Source: Betaproteobacteria bacterium | GTDB lineage: Bacteria; Pseudomonadota; Gammaproteobacteria; Burkholderiales; SG8-39 | Assembly (NCBI GenBank): GCA_019509895.1 | Contig: JAEKLK010000287.1 | Location: 1-8,999, forward strand | Length of the DNA stretch: 8,999 nucleotides | Direction of reading: 5' to 3' | Shown here: piece after piece, positions 1 to 5,950 of the stretch | How the letters are laid out: each line of letters opens with the position of its first letter | Numbering within the stretch: the stretch's first letter is position 1 | Made by a program: the position numbers and the translations under genes | The notes under the pieces: model-generated | What the model was told of the DNA's origin: nothing | Database searches by the model: none | The model's input: the letters and a program-made list of their open reading frames with translations, nothing else

Positions 1-649
1 CCTTGAGCGAGCGCGTCATCGCATCCGCATCGACCGGCTCGACGCCAACGATGCGCACCGCCGGGCGCACCCGCTTCACGTACGCCGCAATGCCGGAGAT
101 CAGCCCGCCGCCCCCGACCGGCACGAAGATCGCGTCGATTTCGCCGGGATGCTGGCGCAGCAGTTCCATGCCGATGGTGCCCTGGCCGGCGATCACGTGC
201 GGGTCGTCGTACGGATGCACGAAGACCAGCCCCCGTTCACGCTTCAGGCGCACGGCTTCTTCGTACGCCTCGGCGTAAGAGTCGCCGTGCAGGCGCACCT
301 GCGCGCCGCGCGAGCGCACCGCGTCCACCTTGATGCGCGGCGTCGTCACCGGCATGACGATCACCGCGCGGCAGCGCAGGCGCTGCGCCGCGAGCGCCAC
401 GCCTTGTGCATGGTTGCCGGCGCTGGCGGCGATCACGCCCCGCGCCAGGCGAGCGCGCGGCAGCGCCGCCATCTTGTTGTAGGCACCGCGCAGCTTGAAT
501 GAGAATACCGGCTGCAGGTCCTCTCGCTTGATGAGCAGCCGGTTTCTCAGGCGCTGCGAGAGTGCGAGCGCCGGCTCGAGCGGCGACTCGCTCGCCACGT
601 CGTACACCCGCGCCTTGAGGATGCGCTCGAGGTAATCGTTCCGCTTCAC
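1..649 (-). CDS. ilvA: Threonine ammonia-lyase (threonine dehydratase), biosynthetic, N-terminal part
   Basis: This PLP enzyme deaminates L-threonine to 2-oxobutanoate, the first step of isoleucine synthesis in the cytoplasm. The first 216 codons are visible and the gene leaves the window at the left edge; full-length IlvA is usually about 500 residues with C-terminal regulatory ACT-like domains, which are not seen here. Visible motifs are the PLP-lysine segment SFKLRGA (K52), the SAGNHAQG loop (residues 76-83) and the glycine-rich phosphate-binding loop GGGGL (179-183). The N-terminus NDYLERILKARVYDVA is typical of the long biosynthetic form rather than the short catabolic TdcB. I chose the GTG at 649; a TTG two codons upstream (655) is also in frame, and a TAG sits just beyond it. 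No good ribosome binding site is visible. It is divergent from the DUF1232-pobA operon, with 39 bp between. Confidence 0.93.
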   Translation of the reverse strand, partial: MKRNDYLERILKARVYDVASESPLEPALALSQRLRNRLLIKREDLQPVFSFKLRGAYNKMAALPRARLARGVIAASAGNHAQGVALAAQRLRCRAVIVMPVTTPRIKVDAVRSRGAQVRLHGDSYAEAYEEAVRLKRERGLVFVHPYDDPHVIAGQGTIGMELLRQHPGEIDAIFVPVGGGGLISGIAAYVKRVRPAVRIVGVEPVDADAMTRSLK

Positions 650-670
650 GAACAAAATCTACTACATTGC

Positions 671-680
671 GGAGATGGGG
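671..680 (+). promoter_or_regulatory. Possible ribosome binding site for the first DUF1232 gene
   Basis: A purine-rich run, GGAGATGGGG, ends eight bases before the GTG at 689. It supports the GTG start, because the ATGs at 675 and 681 run straight into a TGA at 690-692. The divergent ilvA/DUF1232 gap is only 39 bp. I see no clear -35/-10 pair in it, so the operon promoter probably lies inside the 5' end of ilvA. Confidence 0.45.
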
Positions 681-688
681 ATGAATCG

Positions 689-1069
689 GTGATCAGCCTG
701 CAGGCCCTTCGCGCCCGCGCCCGGGAACTCAAGCTCGAGCTGATGGCGCTGGCACTCGCGGCGCGCCATCCGCGCACGCCCTGGTACGCGAAGCTGGTGG
801 TCGCGGGGTGCGTCGCCTACGCGGTCACCCCGGTCGATTTCATTCCCGACGTGGTGCCGATCGTCGGCTTCATCGACGACCTTATCTTCCTCCCGCTCGC
901 CATCGCGCTCGCCGTGCGCTTCATTCCGGCGCCGGTGCTGGCCGATTGCCGCGCGCGCTCGCTCGAGCTCGCGGCGCGCGCGCCGCGCCTTAGCCGGACC
1001 GCGTGGTGGCTAATCGGCGCCGCATGGCTCGCCGCCGTGGTGCTGATCGCGGCGTGGACGGTGCTCTGA
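689..1069 (+). CDS. YkvA/DUF1232 family small membrane protein (copy 1)
   Basis: A 126-residue protein of the YkvA/DUF1232 family, whose function is unknown. The family core is clear: HPRTPW (residues 27-32), a hydrophobic stretch with TPVDFIPD (47-54), then GFIDDLIFLPL (60-70). A second hydrophobic segment at about 106-125 is probably a C-terminal membrane anchor, and a basic helix leads at the N-terminus. It resembles the DUF1232 protein encoded at 2244 along its whole length, so the two are paralogues. The GTG start is supported by an upstream purine-rich run. Its TGA overlaps the pobA ATG by one base (TGATG), which implies translational coupling. It is the first gene of a four-gene operon. 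Family assignment is firm; any role in aromatic metabolism is inference from context only. Confidence 0.88.
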   Translation: MISLQALRARARELKLELMALALAARHPRTPWYAKLVVAGCVAYAVTPVDFIPDVVPIVGFIDDLIFLPLAIALAVRFIPAPVLADCRARSLELAARAPRLSRTAWWLIGAAWLAAVVLIAAWTVL

Positions 1070-2244
1070 TGCGCACGCAGGTTGGCATCCTCGGTGCCGG
1101 CCCGGCGGGGCTGCTTCTTTCGCACCTGCTGCATCTCGAGGGCATCGATTCGGTGGTACTCGAGTCGCGCAGCCGGCAGGAAATCGAAGCCACGATCCGC
1201 GCCGGCGTGCTCGAGCAGGGCACGGTCGACCTCCTCAAGGCGACGGGCGTGGGCGAGCGCATGGAGCGCGAAGGCTTCCTGCACAACGGTATCTACCTGC
1301 GCTTCGGCGGCCGCTCGCATCGCATCGACTTCCCGAGCCTCACCGGCGGCCGCGCCATCATGGTTTATGCGCAGCACGAGGTGATCAAGGACCTGGTCGC
1401 GGCGCGCGTCGCCGCGGGCGGGCGGATCGTGTTCGAGGTGAAGGACGCGGCGGTCTACGACCTCGACACGCGCGAGCCGAAGATCCGCTTCCACCACGAC
1501 GGCACGCTGAGCGAGCTGGCGTGTGACTTCATCGCCGGCTGCGATGGCTTCCACGGCATCACCCGACCGTCTATTCCCTCGCGCATGCGCAGCGAATTCA
1601 CGCGTCTCTATCCGTTCGGCTGGTTTGGCATCCTGGTGGAGGCGCCGGCTTCGACCGACGAGCTGATCTACGCGCACCACGAGCGGGGCTTCGCGCTGGT
1701 CAGCACCCGCTCGCCGCAGATCCAGCGCCTGTACCTGCAGTGCGATCCGAACGACGACGTGAAGAACTGGCCCGACAGCCGCATCTGGGAGGAGCTGCAT
1801 GCGCGTCTCGAGACGACCGAGGGCTGGCGGCTCGCCGAGGGCCGCATCTTCCAGAAAGGCATCATTGCCATGCGCAGCTTCGTGGTCGAGCCGATGCGCT
1901 ACGGGCGCCTATTCCTCGCCGGCGACGCCGCGCACATCGTGCCGCCGACCGGCGCAAAGGGCCTGAACCTCGCGGCGGCAGACGTGCGGGTGCTGTCGCA
2001 GGCGCTTGCCGCCTTCTATGCGCGTGGCGACGAGCAGGCGCTCAAGGACTACTCGGCCACCGCGCTGCGGCGCGTCTGGCGTGCCGAGCACTTCTCCTCG
2101 TGGATGACCTCGATGCTCCACCGCTTCCACGACGAGACGACGTTCCATCATCGCCTGCAGCTCGCCGAGCTCGAATACGTCGTCACCTCTCGCGCCAAGG
2201 CGGTCACGCTCGCCGAGAACTACGTCGGCCTGCCGCTCGCGTAA
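1069..2244 (+). CDS. pobA: 4-hydroxybenzoate 3-monooxygenase (p-hydroxybenzoate hydroxylase)
   Basis: A flavoprotein that hydroxylates 4-hydroxybenzoate to protocatechuate using FAD, O2 and a reduced pyridine nucleotide, feeding the beta-ketoadipate or another protocatechuate ring-cleavage route. It has 391 residues against 394 in Pseudomonas, and its numbering matches without gaps to at least residue 385. Visible are the FAD Rossmann motif GAGPAG (9-14), E32 and R44, the DG motif CDGFHG (158-163), the second FAD motif LFLAGDAAH (281-289), and the substrate or catalytic residues Y201, S212, R214, Y222, P293 and Y385. H162 and R269, linked to NADPH binding, are kept. The helix H2 segment is unusual: S33, E38 and T42 replace the Arg33, Tyr38 and Arg42 of the strictly NADPH-dependent enzyme. 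The ATG at 1069 gives the normal N-terminus; the open frame upstream lies inside the DUF1232 gene. No PobR-type regulator is in the window. Confidence 0.97.
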   Translation: MRTQVGILGAGPAGLLLSHLLHLEGIDSVVLESRSRQEIEATIRAGVLEQGTVDLLKATGVGERMEREGFLHNGIYLRFGGRSHRIDFPSLTGGRAIMVYAQHEVIKDLVAARVAAGGRIVFEVKDAAVYDLDTREPKIRFHHDGTLSELACDFIAGCDGFHGITRPSIPSRMRSEFTRLYPFGWFGILVEAPASTDELIYAHHERGFALVSTRSPQIQRLYLQCDPNDDVKNWPDSRIWEELHARLETTEGWRLAEGRIFQKGIIAMRSFVVEPMRYGRLFLAGDAAHIVPPTGAKGLNLAAADVRVLSQALAAFYARGDEQALKDYSATALRRVWRAEHFSSWMTSMLHRFHDETTFHHRLQLAELEYVVTSRAKAVTLAENYVGLPLA

Positions 2245-2609
2245 TGCTGGCGCGGCTCAAGCGCTGGGCCGCCGAGCTGAAGACCCAGTTGCTCACCCTG
2301 TGGTTCTGCCGCCAGCATCCCGAGACGCCGTGGACCGCCAAGGCGCTGGCGATCGTGGTGCTCGCCTACGCGTTCAGCCCGATCGACCTCATCCCGGACT
2401 TCATCCCGGTGCTCGGCTACCTCGACGACCTGATCCTCGTACCGCTCGGCATCTACGTCGCTCTGCGCCTCATCCCGCCGCACGTCGCGGCGTGGGGGCG
2501 CGAACAGGCCTTACGCGCGCCCCAGCGGCCGACGAATTATTGGGCGGCCGGCGCCATCGTGCTCATTTGGGTAGCGCTCGCGTATTGGGCGTGGACAATG
2601 CTGGCTTGA
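2244..2609 (+). CDS. YkvA/DUF1232 family small membrane protein (copy 2)
   Basis: A 121-residue second member of the YkvA/DUF1232 family. It carries HPETPW (25-30), the hydrophobic core with SPIDLIPD (45-52), GYLDDLILVPL (58-68), and a C-terminal hydrophobic anchor at about 100-120 rich in tryptophan. It aligns with copy 1 without large gaps; shared positions include the HPxTPW motif, the P-x-D-x-IPD motif, the DDLI segment and the R-x-IP that follows. Its ATG overlaps the pobA TAA by one base (TAATG), and its own TGA overlaps the mgtC ATG by one base. It has no space for its own promoter, so it should be made with PobA. The function is unknown; what can be said is membrane location and coupling to pobA and mgtC. 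Confidence 0.87.
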   Translation: MLARLKRWAAELKTQLLTLWFCRQHPETPWTAKALAIVVLAYAFSPIDLIPDFIPVLGYLDDLILVPLGIYVALRLIPPHVAAWGREQALRAPQRPTNYWAAGAIVLIWVALAYWAWTMLA

Positions 2610-3301
2610 TGCTGACCGTCGACGACTACGAAATACTCGCGCGCCTGATGGCCGCGCTCGCCGCTGGTGCGTTCATCGGCTACGAGCGCAGCTACCACGG
2701 CCGGCCAGCAGGCTTCCGCACGCACGCCCTCGTGTGCACGGCTTCCAGCCTGCTGATGCTTGTCACGGTGTACGAATCGCACTGGATGGGCTCGGTCGCC
2801 GGGCACGTGCAGATCGATCCGACGCGCATGGCGCAGGGAATCATGACCGGCATCGGCTTCCTCGGCGCCGGCGTGATCATCAAGGAAGGCCTGTCGGTGC
2901 GCGGGCTGACCACCGCGGCGTCGATCTGGATCACCGCGGCGATCGGCATCCTCGCCGGCATCGGCTTCTATTTCCCGCTCGTAATCTCGGTCGCCCTGAC
3001 CCTCGGTGTGCTGGCTCTCTTCCGCTGGATAGAAGCGCGCATGCCGTCGCAGGCCTATTACCACTTCGACGTGCGCTTCGCCCGCTCGGCGCCGATGGTC
3101 GAGCGCCACGTGCGCGAGCTGGTCGAGTCGCACGGCTTCAGCATCGCCAACTTCAGCTACCGGCTGGAAGGCGAGGGCCGCATCCGCCGGCACAGCATGG
3201 TGATCCGCTCTGCGGACCGTTCGGGCGCCGGGCGGCTTTCGGTGACGCTCGAAGGCATGGACGCGGTGCTCGAGTTTCGCATCGCGCCCACGGGCGATTA
3301 G
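2609..3301 (+). CDS. MgtC/SapB family inner-membrane protein
   Basis: A 230-residue protein, close to the 231 of enterobacterial MgtC. The N-terminal membrane half holds the family signatures: GAFIGYERSYHGRPAGFRTH (residues 20-39), then hydrophobic segments and GIGFLGAGVIIKEG (81-94) followed by VRGLTTAASIWITAAIGILAG (97-117 region). Hydrophobic segments lie at about 11-25, 40-56, 77-92, 102-118 and 121-140. The soluble C-terminal part (about 150-230) fits the ACT-like domain of longer MgtC homologues. MgtC proteins are known from magnesium-limited growth, and in some pathogens they modulate the F-type ATPase; what this copy does is not known. It is the last gene of the pobA operon, starting in a one-base overlap. 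Its TAG overlaps the converging dctM stop codon by four bases. I do not assign the symbol mgtC because the family is broad. Confidence 0.88.
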   Translation: MLTVDDYEILARLMAALAAGAFIGYERSYHGRPAGFRTHALVCTASSLLMLVTVYESHWMGSVAGHVQIDPTRMAQGIMTGIGFLGAGVIIKEGLSVRGLTTAASIWITAAIGILAGIGFYFPLVISVALTLGVLALFRWIEARMPSQAYYHFDVRFARSAPMVERHVRELVESHGFSIANFSYRLEGEGRIRRHSMVIRSADRSGAGRLSVTLEGMDAVLEFRIAPTGD

Positions 3302-4534
3302 CGGAGGTAGCCGAGCACGCGCGGCAGCCAGAGCACCAGACCGGGAAACGCAACCATCAGCGCGAGCGACGCGACGAGCGCGCCGATGAGACCAGAGCAA
3401 CAGGCCATAGGGTGGCGTGACCAATCCGATGGTGATGTTGACGACGATCAGCACGCCGAAATAGACCGAGTCGATGCCGAGCGCCGCGACGCTCGGCAGC
3501 AGCACCGGCACGAGCACCAGCAGCATCGTCGTCGCGTCGATGAAGCAGCCGAGCACCAGGAACACGAGGTTCACCACCACCAGAAACGCAAGCGGCTGCA
3601 GCCCGAGGCCGCCGACCCAGGCGGCGAGCGCCTTGTCGAGGTGCTCCGCGGTGACCGCGTAGTTCACCGCGAACGCGCCGCAGATCATGAGCAGGATCAC
3701 GGCCGACTGGCGTGCCGTGTCGGCAAAGGCGGCGAAGAGCCGTGCGCCGTCGAGCTCGCGATAGACGACACCGGCGAGCACGAGCGCATACAGGGCCGCG
3801 ACGGCTGCGGCCTCGGTCGGAGTGAAGGCACCGCTGTAGATGCCGCCGAGCAGCACTACCGGCATGCCGAGCGGCAAGGCCGCGCGCGCGAGCACACGGG
3901 GGCGCTCGGCGCGCGCGATCGGCGGCTCGACCGGAAAGTCGCGTCGCTCGGCGGTGCGCCAGACGACGAGCATCATCGCCGCCGCGATGATGAGCCCCGG
4001 AACCACGCCCGCCAGGAACAGCGCGGCGATGGAGGCGTTGGCCATGAGCGCGTAGAGGATCATCGGAATCGACGGCGGGATGATCGGCCCGAGCACCGAG
4101 GACGCCGCGACGATCGCCGCGGCAAAGCCGCGCGGGTAGCCGGCCTTGTCCATCGCGCGGATCGTCACCATGCCGGGTCCGGCGGCGTCCGCGACGGCGC
4201 TGCCGCTCATGCTGGCGAAGAGCACGCTGACAAGGACATCGATCTGTGCCAGCCCGCCCTTGATGCGCCCGACCACCACGTGGCAGGCGGCGAACAGGCG
4301 ATCGCTGATCGAGCCGGCGTTCATGAGATTCGCCGCGAGCATGAAAAGCGGAATGGCGAGGAGCAGCGAGTTCGCGGCAAGCGTGTTCATGATCTGGTCG
4401 GCGGCAAGTCCGATATCGCGCTTCGCCGCCAGGAGATAGCCGAGCGCGGCGACCAGCATGGCGAACGCAATCGGCACGCGCAGCGACGCCAGCACCACGA
4501 ACAGCGCGACCAGGATCAGGAACGGCGCAGACAC
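3298..4534 (-). pseudogene. dctM: TRAP transporter large permease subunit DctM, broken near the 3' end
   Basis: The large 12-helix membrane subunit that carries TRAP substrate across the membrane. From the GTG at 4534 the frame is normal for about 380 codons: N-terminal helices, FASMSGSAVADAAGPG (106-121), GPIIPPSIPMI (149-159), GAFTPTEAAAVAALYA (235-250), GCFIDATTMLL (329-339) and GLVTPPYGLLL (370-380). Just after this, near 3395, the frame is lost. The expected C-terminus, LIGALVASLALMVAFPG then LVLWLPRVLGYLR, resumes in a different frame from about 3390 and ends at the TAA at 3300-3298. Compared with typical DctM (about 425-435 residues), some 15-25 residues are missing at the junction. 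A single deletion of 3n+2 bases would explain it. Left uncorrected, the first frame reads on for about 285 codons antisense to the mgtC operon. It overlaps dctQ by 19 bases. A sequencing or assembly error is possible. Confidence 0.85.
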
Positions 4535-4962
4535 TGGCGCACCGCGTCAGCGAGAAAGGCGAGCCCCGCGGTGCCGATGAAGAGCGGAAAGCAGGCGTAG
4601 ACGAAGTCGAGCCGCCATTGCAGCGCCGCGGTGCGCTCGCGCCACAGGAAGGCGACGTACTCGATGGTCTTGGGCAGCGCCGCGAGCAGCGCCATGGCCA
4701 CGACGAGCGAGGTGACGATGGCGATCCAGCGCCGGGCGCGCGCCGGCAGCGCGTCCGTGAGAAGGTCGAAGCTGACGTGCTCGCGCAGCGGCACGGCGAG
4801 CGCCGCGGTCCAGAAAACCAGCCAGATGAACAGGACCGAAGCGAGCTCGTCGGTCCAGCTGAGCGGCACGCCCAGGAGATAGCGGCGCGCCACGCCGAGA
4901 AGCACTACGCCGAGGACGCCGGCCACGAGCAGCGCGGAGACTGCCGCGGCCGCGCGCCTCAT
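4516..4962 (-). CDS. dctQ: TRAP transporter small permease subunit DctQ
   Basis: The four-helix small membrane subunit that pairs with DctM. It has 148 residues, a normal length. Hydrophobic segments lie at about 8-25, 41-58, 79-97 and 118-138. The family signature RRYLLGVPLSWTDELA (26-41) is followed by FIWLVFWTAALA (45-56) and REHVSFDLL (60-68), as in other DctQ proteins. Its ATG overlaps the dctP TGA by four bases (ATGA), and its 3' end overlaps the dctM GTG start by 19 bases, so all three subunits are translationally coupled. No lesion is visible in this gene. Confidence 0.93.
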   Translation of the reverse strand: MRRAAAAVSALLVAGVLGVVLLGVARRYLLGVPLSWTDELASVLFIWLVFWTAALAVPLREHVSFDLLTDALPARARRWIAIVTSLVVAMALLAALPKTIEYVAFLWRERTAALQWRLDFVYACFPLFIGTAGLAFLADAVRQCLRRS

Positions 4963-5930
4963 CTTAGAGCCATCACCTCTTCCATCATCCTGCGGTCCCA
5001 GGCCTTGGCCGCCTCAGCGTTCGCGTACACCTTCTCGGCATTGGCGCGGAAGGGGGAGAGGTCCGGACGGCTCACCGCCACGCCCCTGGCAGCAAGACCG
5101 TCGATCACCGTCTTTTCGTCGTTTAGGCGCTGCTCATCGTTCCAGCGCGCCGCATTCATCGCCGCCGTCTGCAGCTTGGTGCGCACCTCGGGCGAGAGCT
5201 TCTCGTAGTACTGCCGCGCAATGGCGTAGAACACCGGCTGCACCAGGTGCGACGTGATCACCATCTGCTTGGTGACCTCGTAGAACTTGGCGGCGTTGAA
5301 GATGGTCGGCGGATTTTCCTGGCCGTCGATCGCGCCGGTCTGCAGGGCGAGGTAGACCTCCGGCATGCCCATCGGCGTGGGCGTGACGCCGAGCGACTGG
5401 CCGAGGAGCAGCCAGTCGGGCCCGGCCGGCATGCGCATCTTCACGCCGGCCAGGTCCTGCGGGCCTTTCACGTCGCGCGCCGCACGCAGGTTCACCTGCC
5501 GCGTGCCGAGGTAGGTCGGCACCAGGATCGAGATGCCCATGCGCTGCGACACGGCGTCGGCGTAGCGCTTGCCGAGCGGGCCGGTGAAGGTCTTGTAGGC
5601 GTGCTCGTAGTCGCGGAAGAGATAGGCGCGGTTGAAGAAGCCGAACTCGGGAATCTGCTGCGCGACCTCGAAGGTCGTCATGGTGCTCATCTCGAGATTG
5701 CCGCGCTGCAGCGCCGGCACCTCGGTCCCCTGGCGGAAGAGCTGGCTGCCGGGATAGATCTCGACGTCGAGCTCCGGCGCCGCGGCCTCGAGCTCGCGCT
5801 TGAACTGCTGCAGCGAGCGGCTGAGGAAATCGGGCGCCGGTGCGGCGCTCGAGACGCGCAACACCATCTTCTGGGCGCCCGCCGGTCCTGCGGCGAGCGC
5901 GAGCAGCAGCACGCAAATAAGCCGGTTCAT
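4959..5930 (-). CDS. dctP: TRAP transporter periplasmic substrate-binding protein DctP
   Basis: The periplasmic receptor that catches the substrate, usually a carboxylate, and delivers it to DctQM. It has 323 residues with a short signal peptide (1-19, cleavage likely after AGA before QK). Family features are the KRELEAAAPELDVEIYPGSQL segment (44-64), LFRDYEHAYKTF (104-115), the GVKMRMPAG segment (162-170) with R166 as the likely carboxylate-binding arginine, and GAIDGQENPPTIFNAAKFYE (199-218) with N206. The ATG at 5930 was chosen because a strong ribosome binding site precedes it and the signal peptide begins there; the longer open frame to 6215 overlaps uvrD. The gene lies 20 bp after the uvrD stop on the same strand. 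The substrate cannot be inferred; an aromatic acid is conceivable given pobA next door, but nothing in the protein shows it. Confidence 0.93.
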   Translation of the reverse strand: MNRLICVLLLALAAGPAGAQKMVLRVSSAAPAPDFLSRSLQQFKRELEAAAPELDVEIYPGSQLFRQGTEVPALQRGNLEMSTMTTFEVAQQIPEFGFFNRAYLFRDYEHAYKTFTGPLGKRYADAVSQRMGISILVPTYLGTRQVNLRAARDVKGPQDLAGVKMRMPAGPDWLLLGQSLGVTPTPMGMPEVYLALQTGAIDGQENPPTIFNAAKFYEVTKQMVITSHLVQPVFYAIARQYYEKLSPEVRTKLQTAAMNAARWNDEQRLNDEKTVIDGLAARGVAVSRPDLSPFRANAEKVYANAEAAKAWDRRMMEEVMALR

Positions 5931-5944
5931 CTCCCCCTCCTTTG
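5931..5944 (-). promoter_or_regulatory. Strong ribosome binding site for dctP
   Basis: Read on the minus strand, AAAGGAGGGGGAG lies directly before the dctP ATG at 5930. It contains a full AAGGAGG core and is the best ribosome binding site in the window. It fixes the dctP start and shows the TRAP operon can be translated well even though it follows uvrD by only 20 bp. No promoter fits in that gap; any dctP promoter must lie inside the 3' end of uvrD. Confidence 0.8.
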
Positions 5945-5950
5945 AAGCGA

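Noticed and set aside
1003..1068. N-terminal extension of PobA by 22 codons
   Set aside because: It lies inside the DUF1232 gene, while the ATG at 1069 gives the standard PobA N-terminus with numbering matching the Pseudomonas enzyme.
817..1800. A 327-codon minus-strand open frame opposite pobA
   Set aside because: Shadow of pobA in GC-rich DNA; no domain, no ribosome binding site, and it crosses two coupled genes.
2537..4534. A single 665-codon open frame covering dctM and reading on through the mgtC/DUF1232 region
   Set aside because: Only the first 380 or so residues look like DctM. The rest is antisense to well-recognised genes and is arginine-rich shadow sequence; it follows from the frameshift near 3395.
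3386..4600. A 404-codon plus-strand open frame opposite dctM
   Set aside because: Its translation is dominated by R, H, E, D, Q and A, as expected for the antisense of a GC-rich membrane protein gene. It has no recognisable domain.
4959..5930. Assigning the TRAP system as an aromatic-acid transporter serving PobA
   Set aside because: The only support is that the operons are neighbours. They are convergent, not co-transcribed, and no substrate-specific residues could be recognised.
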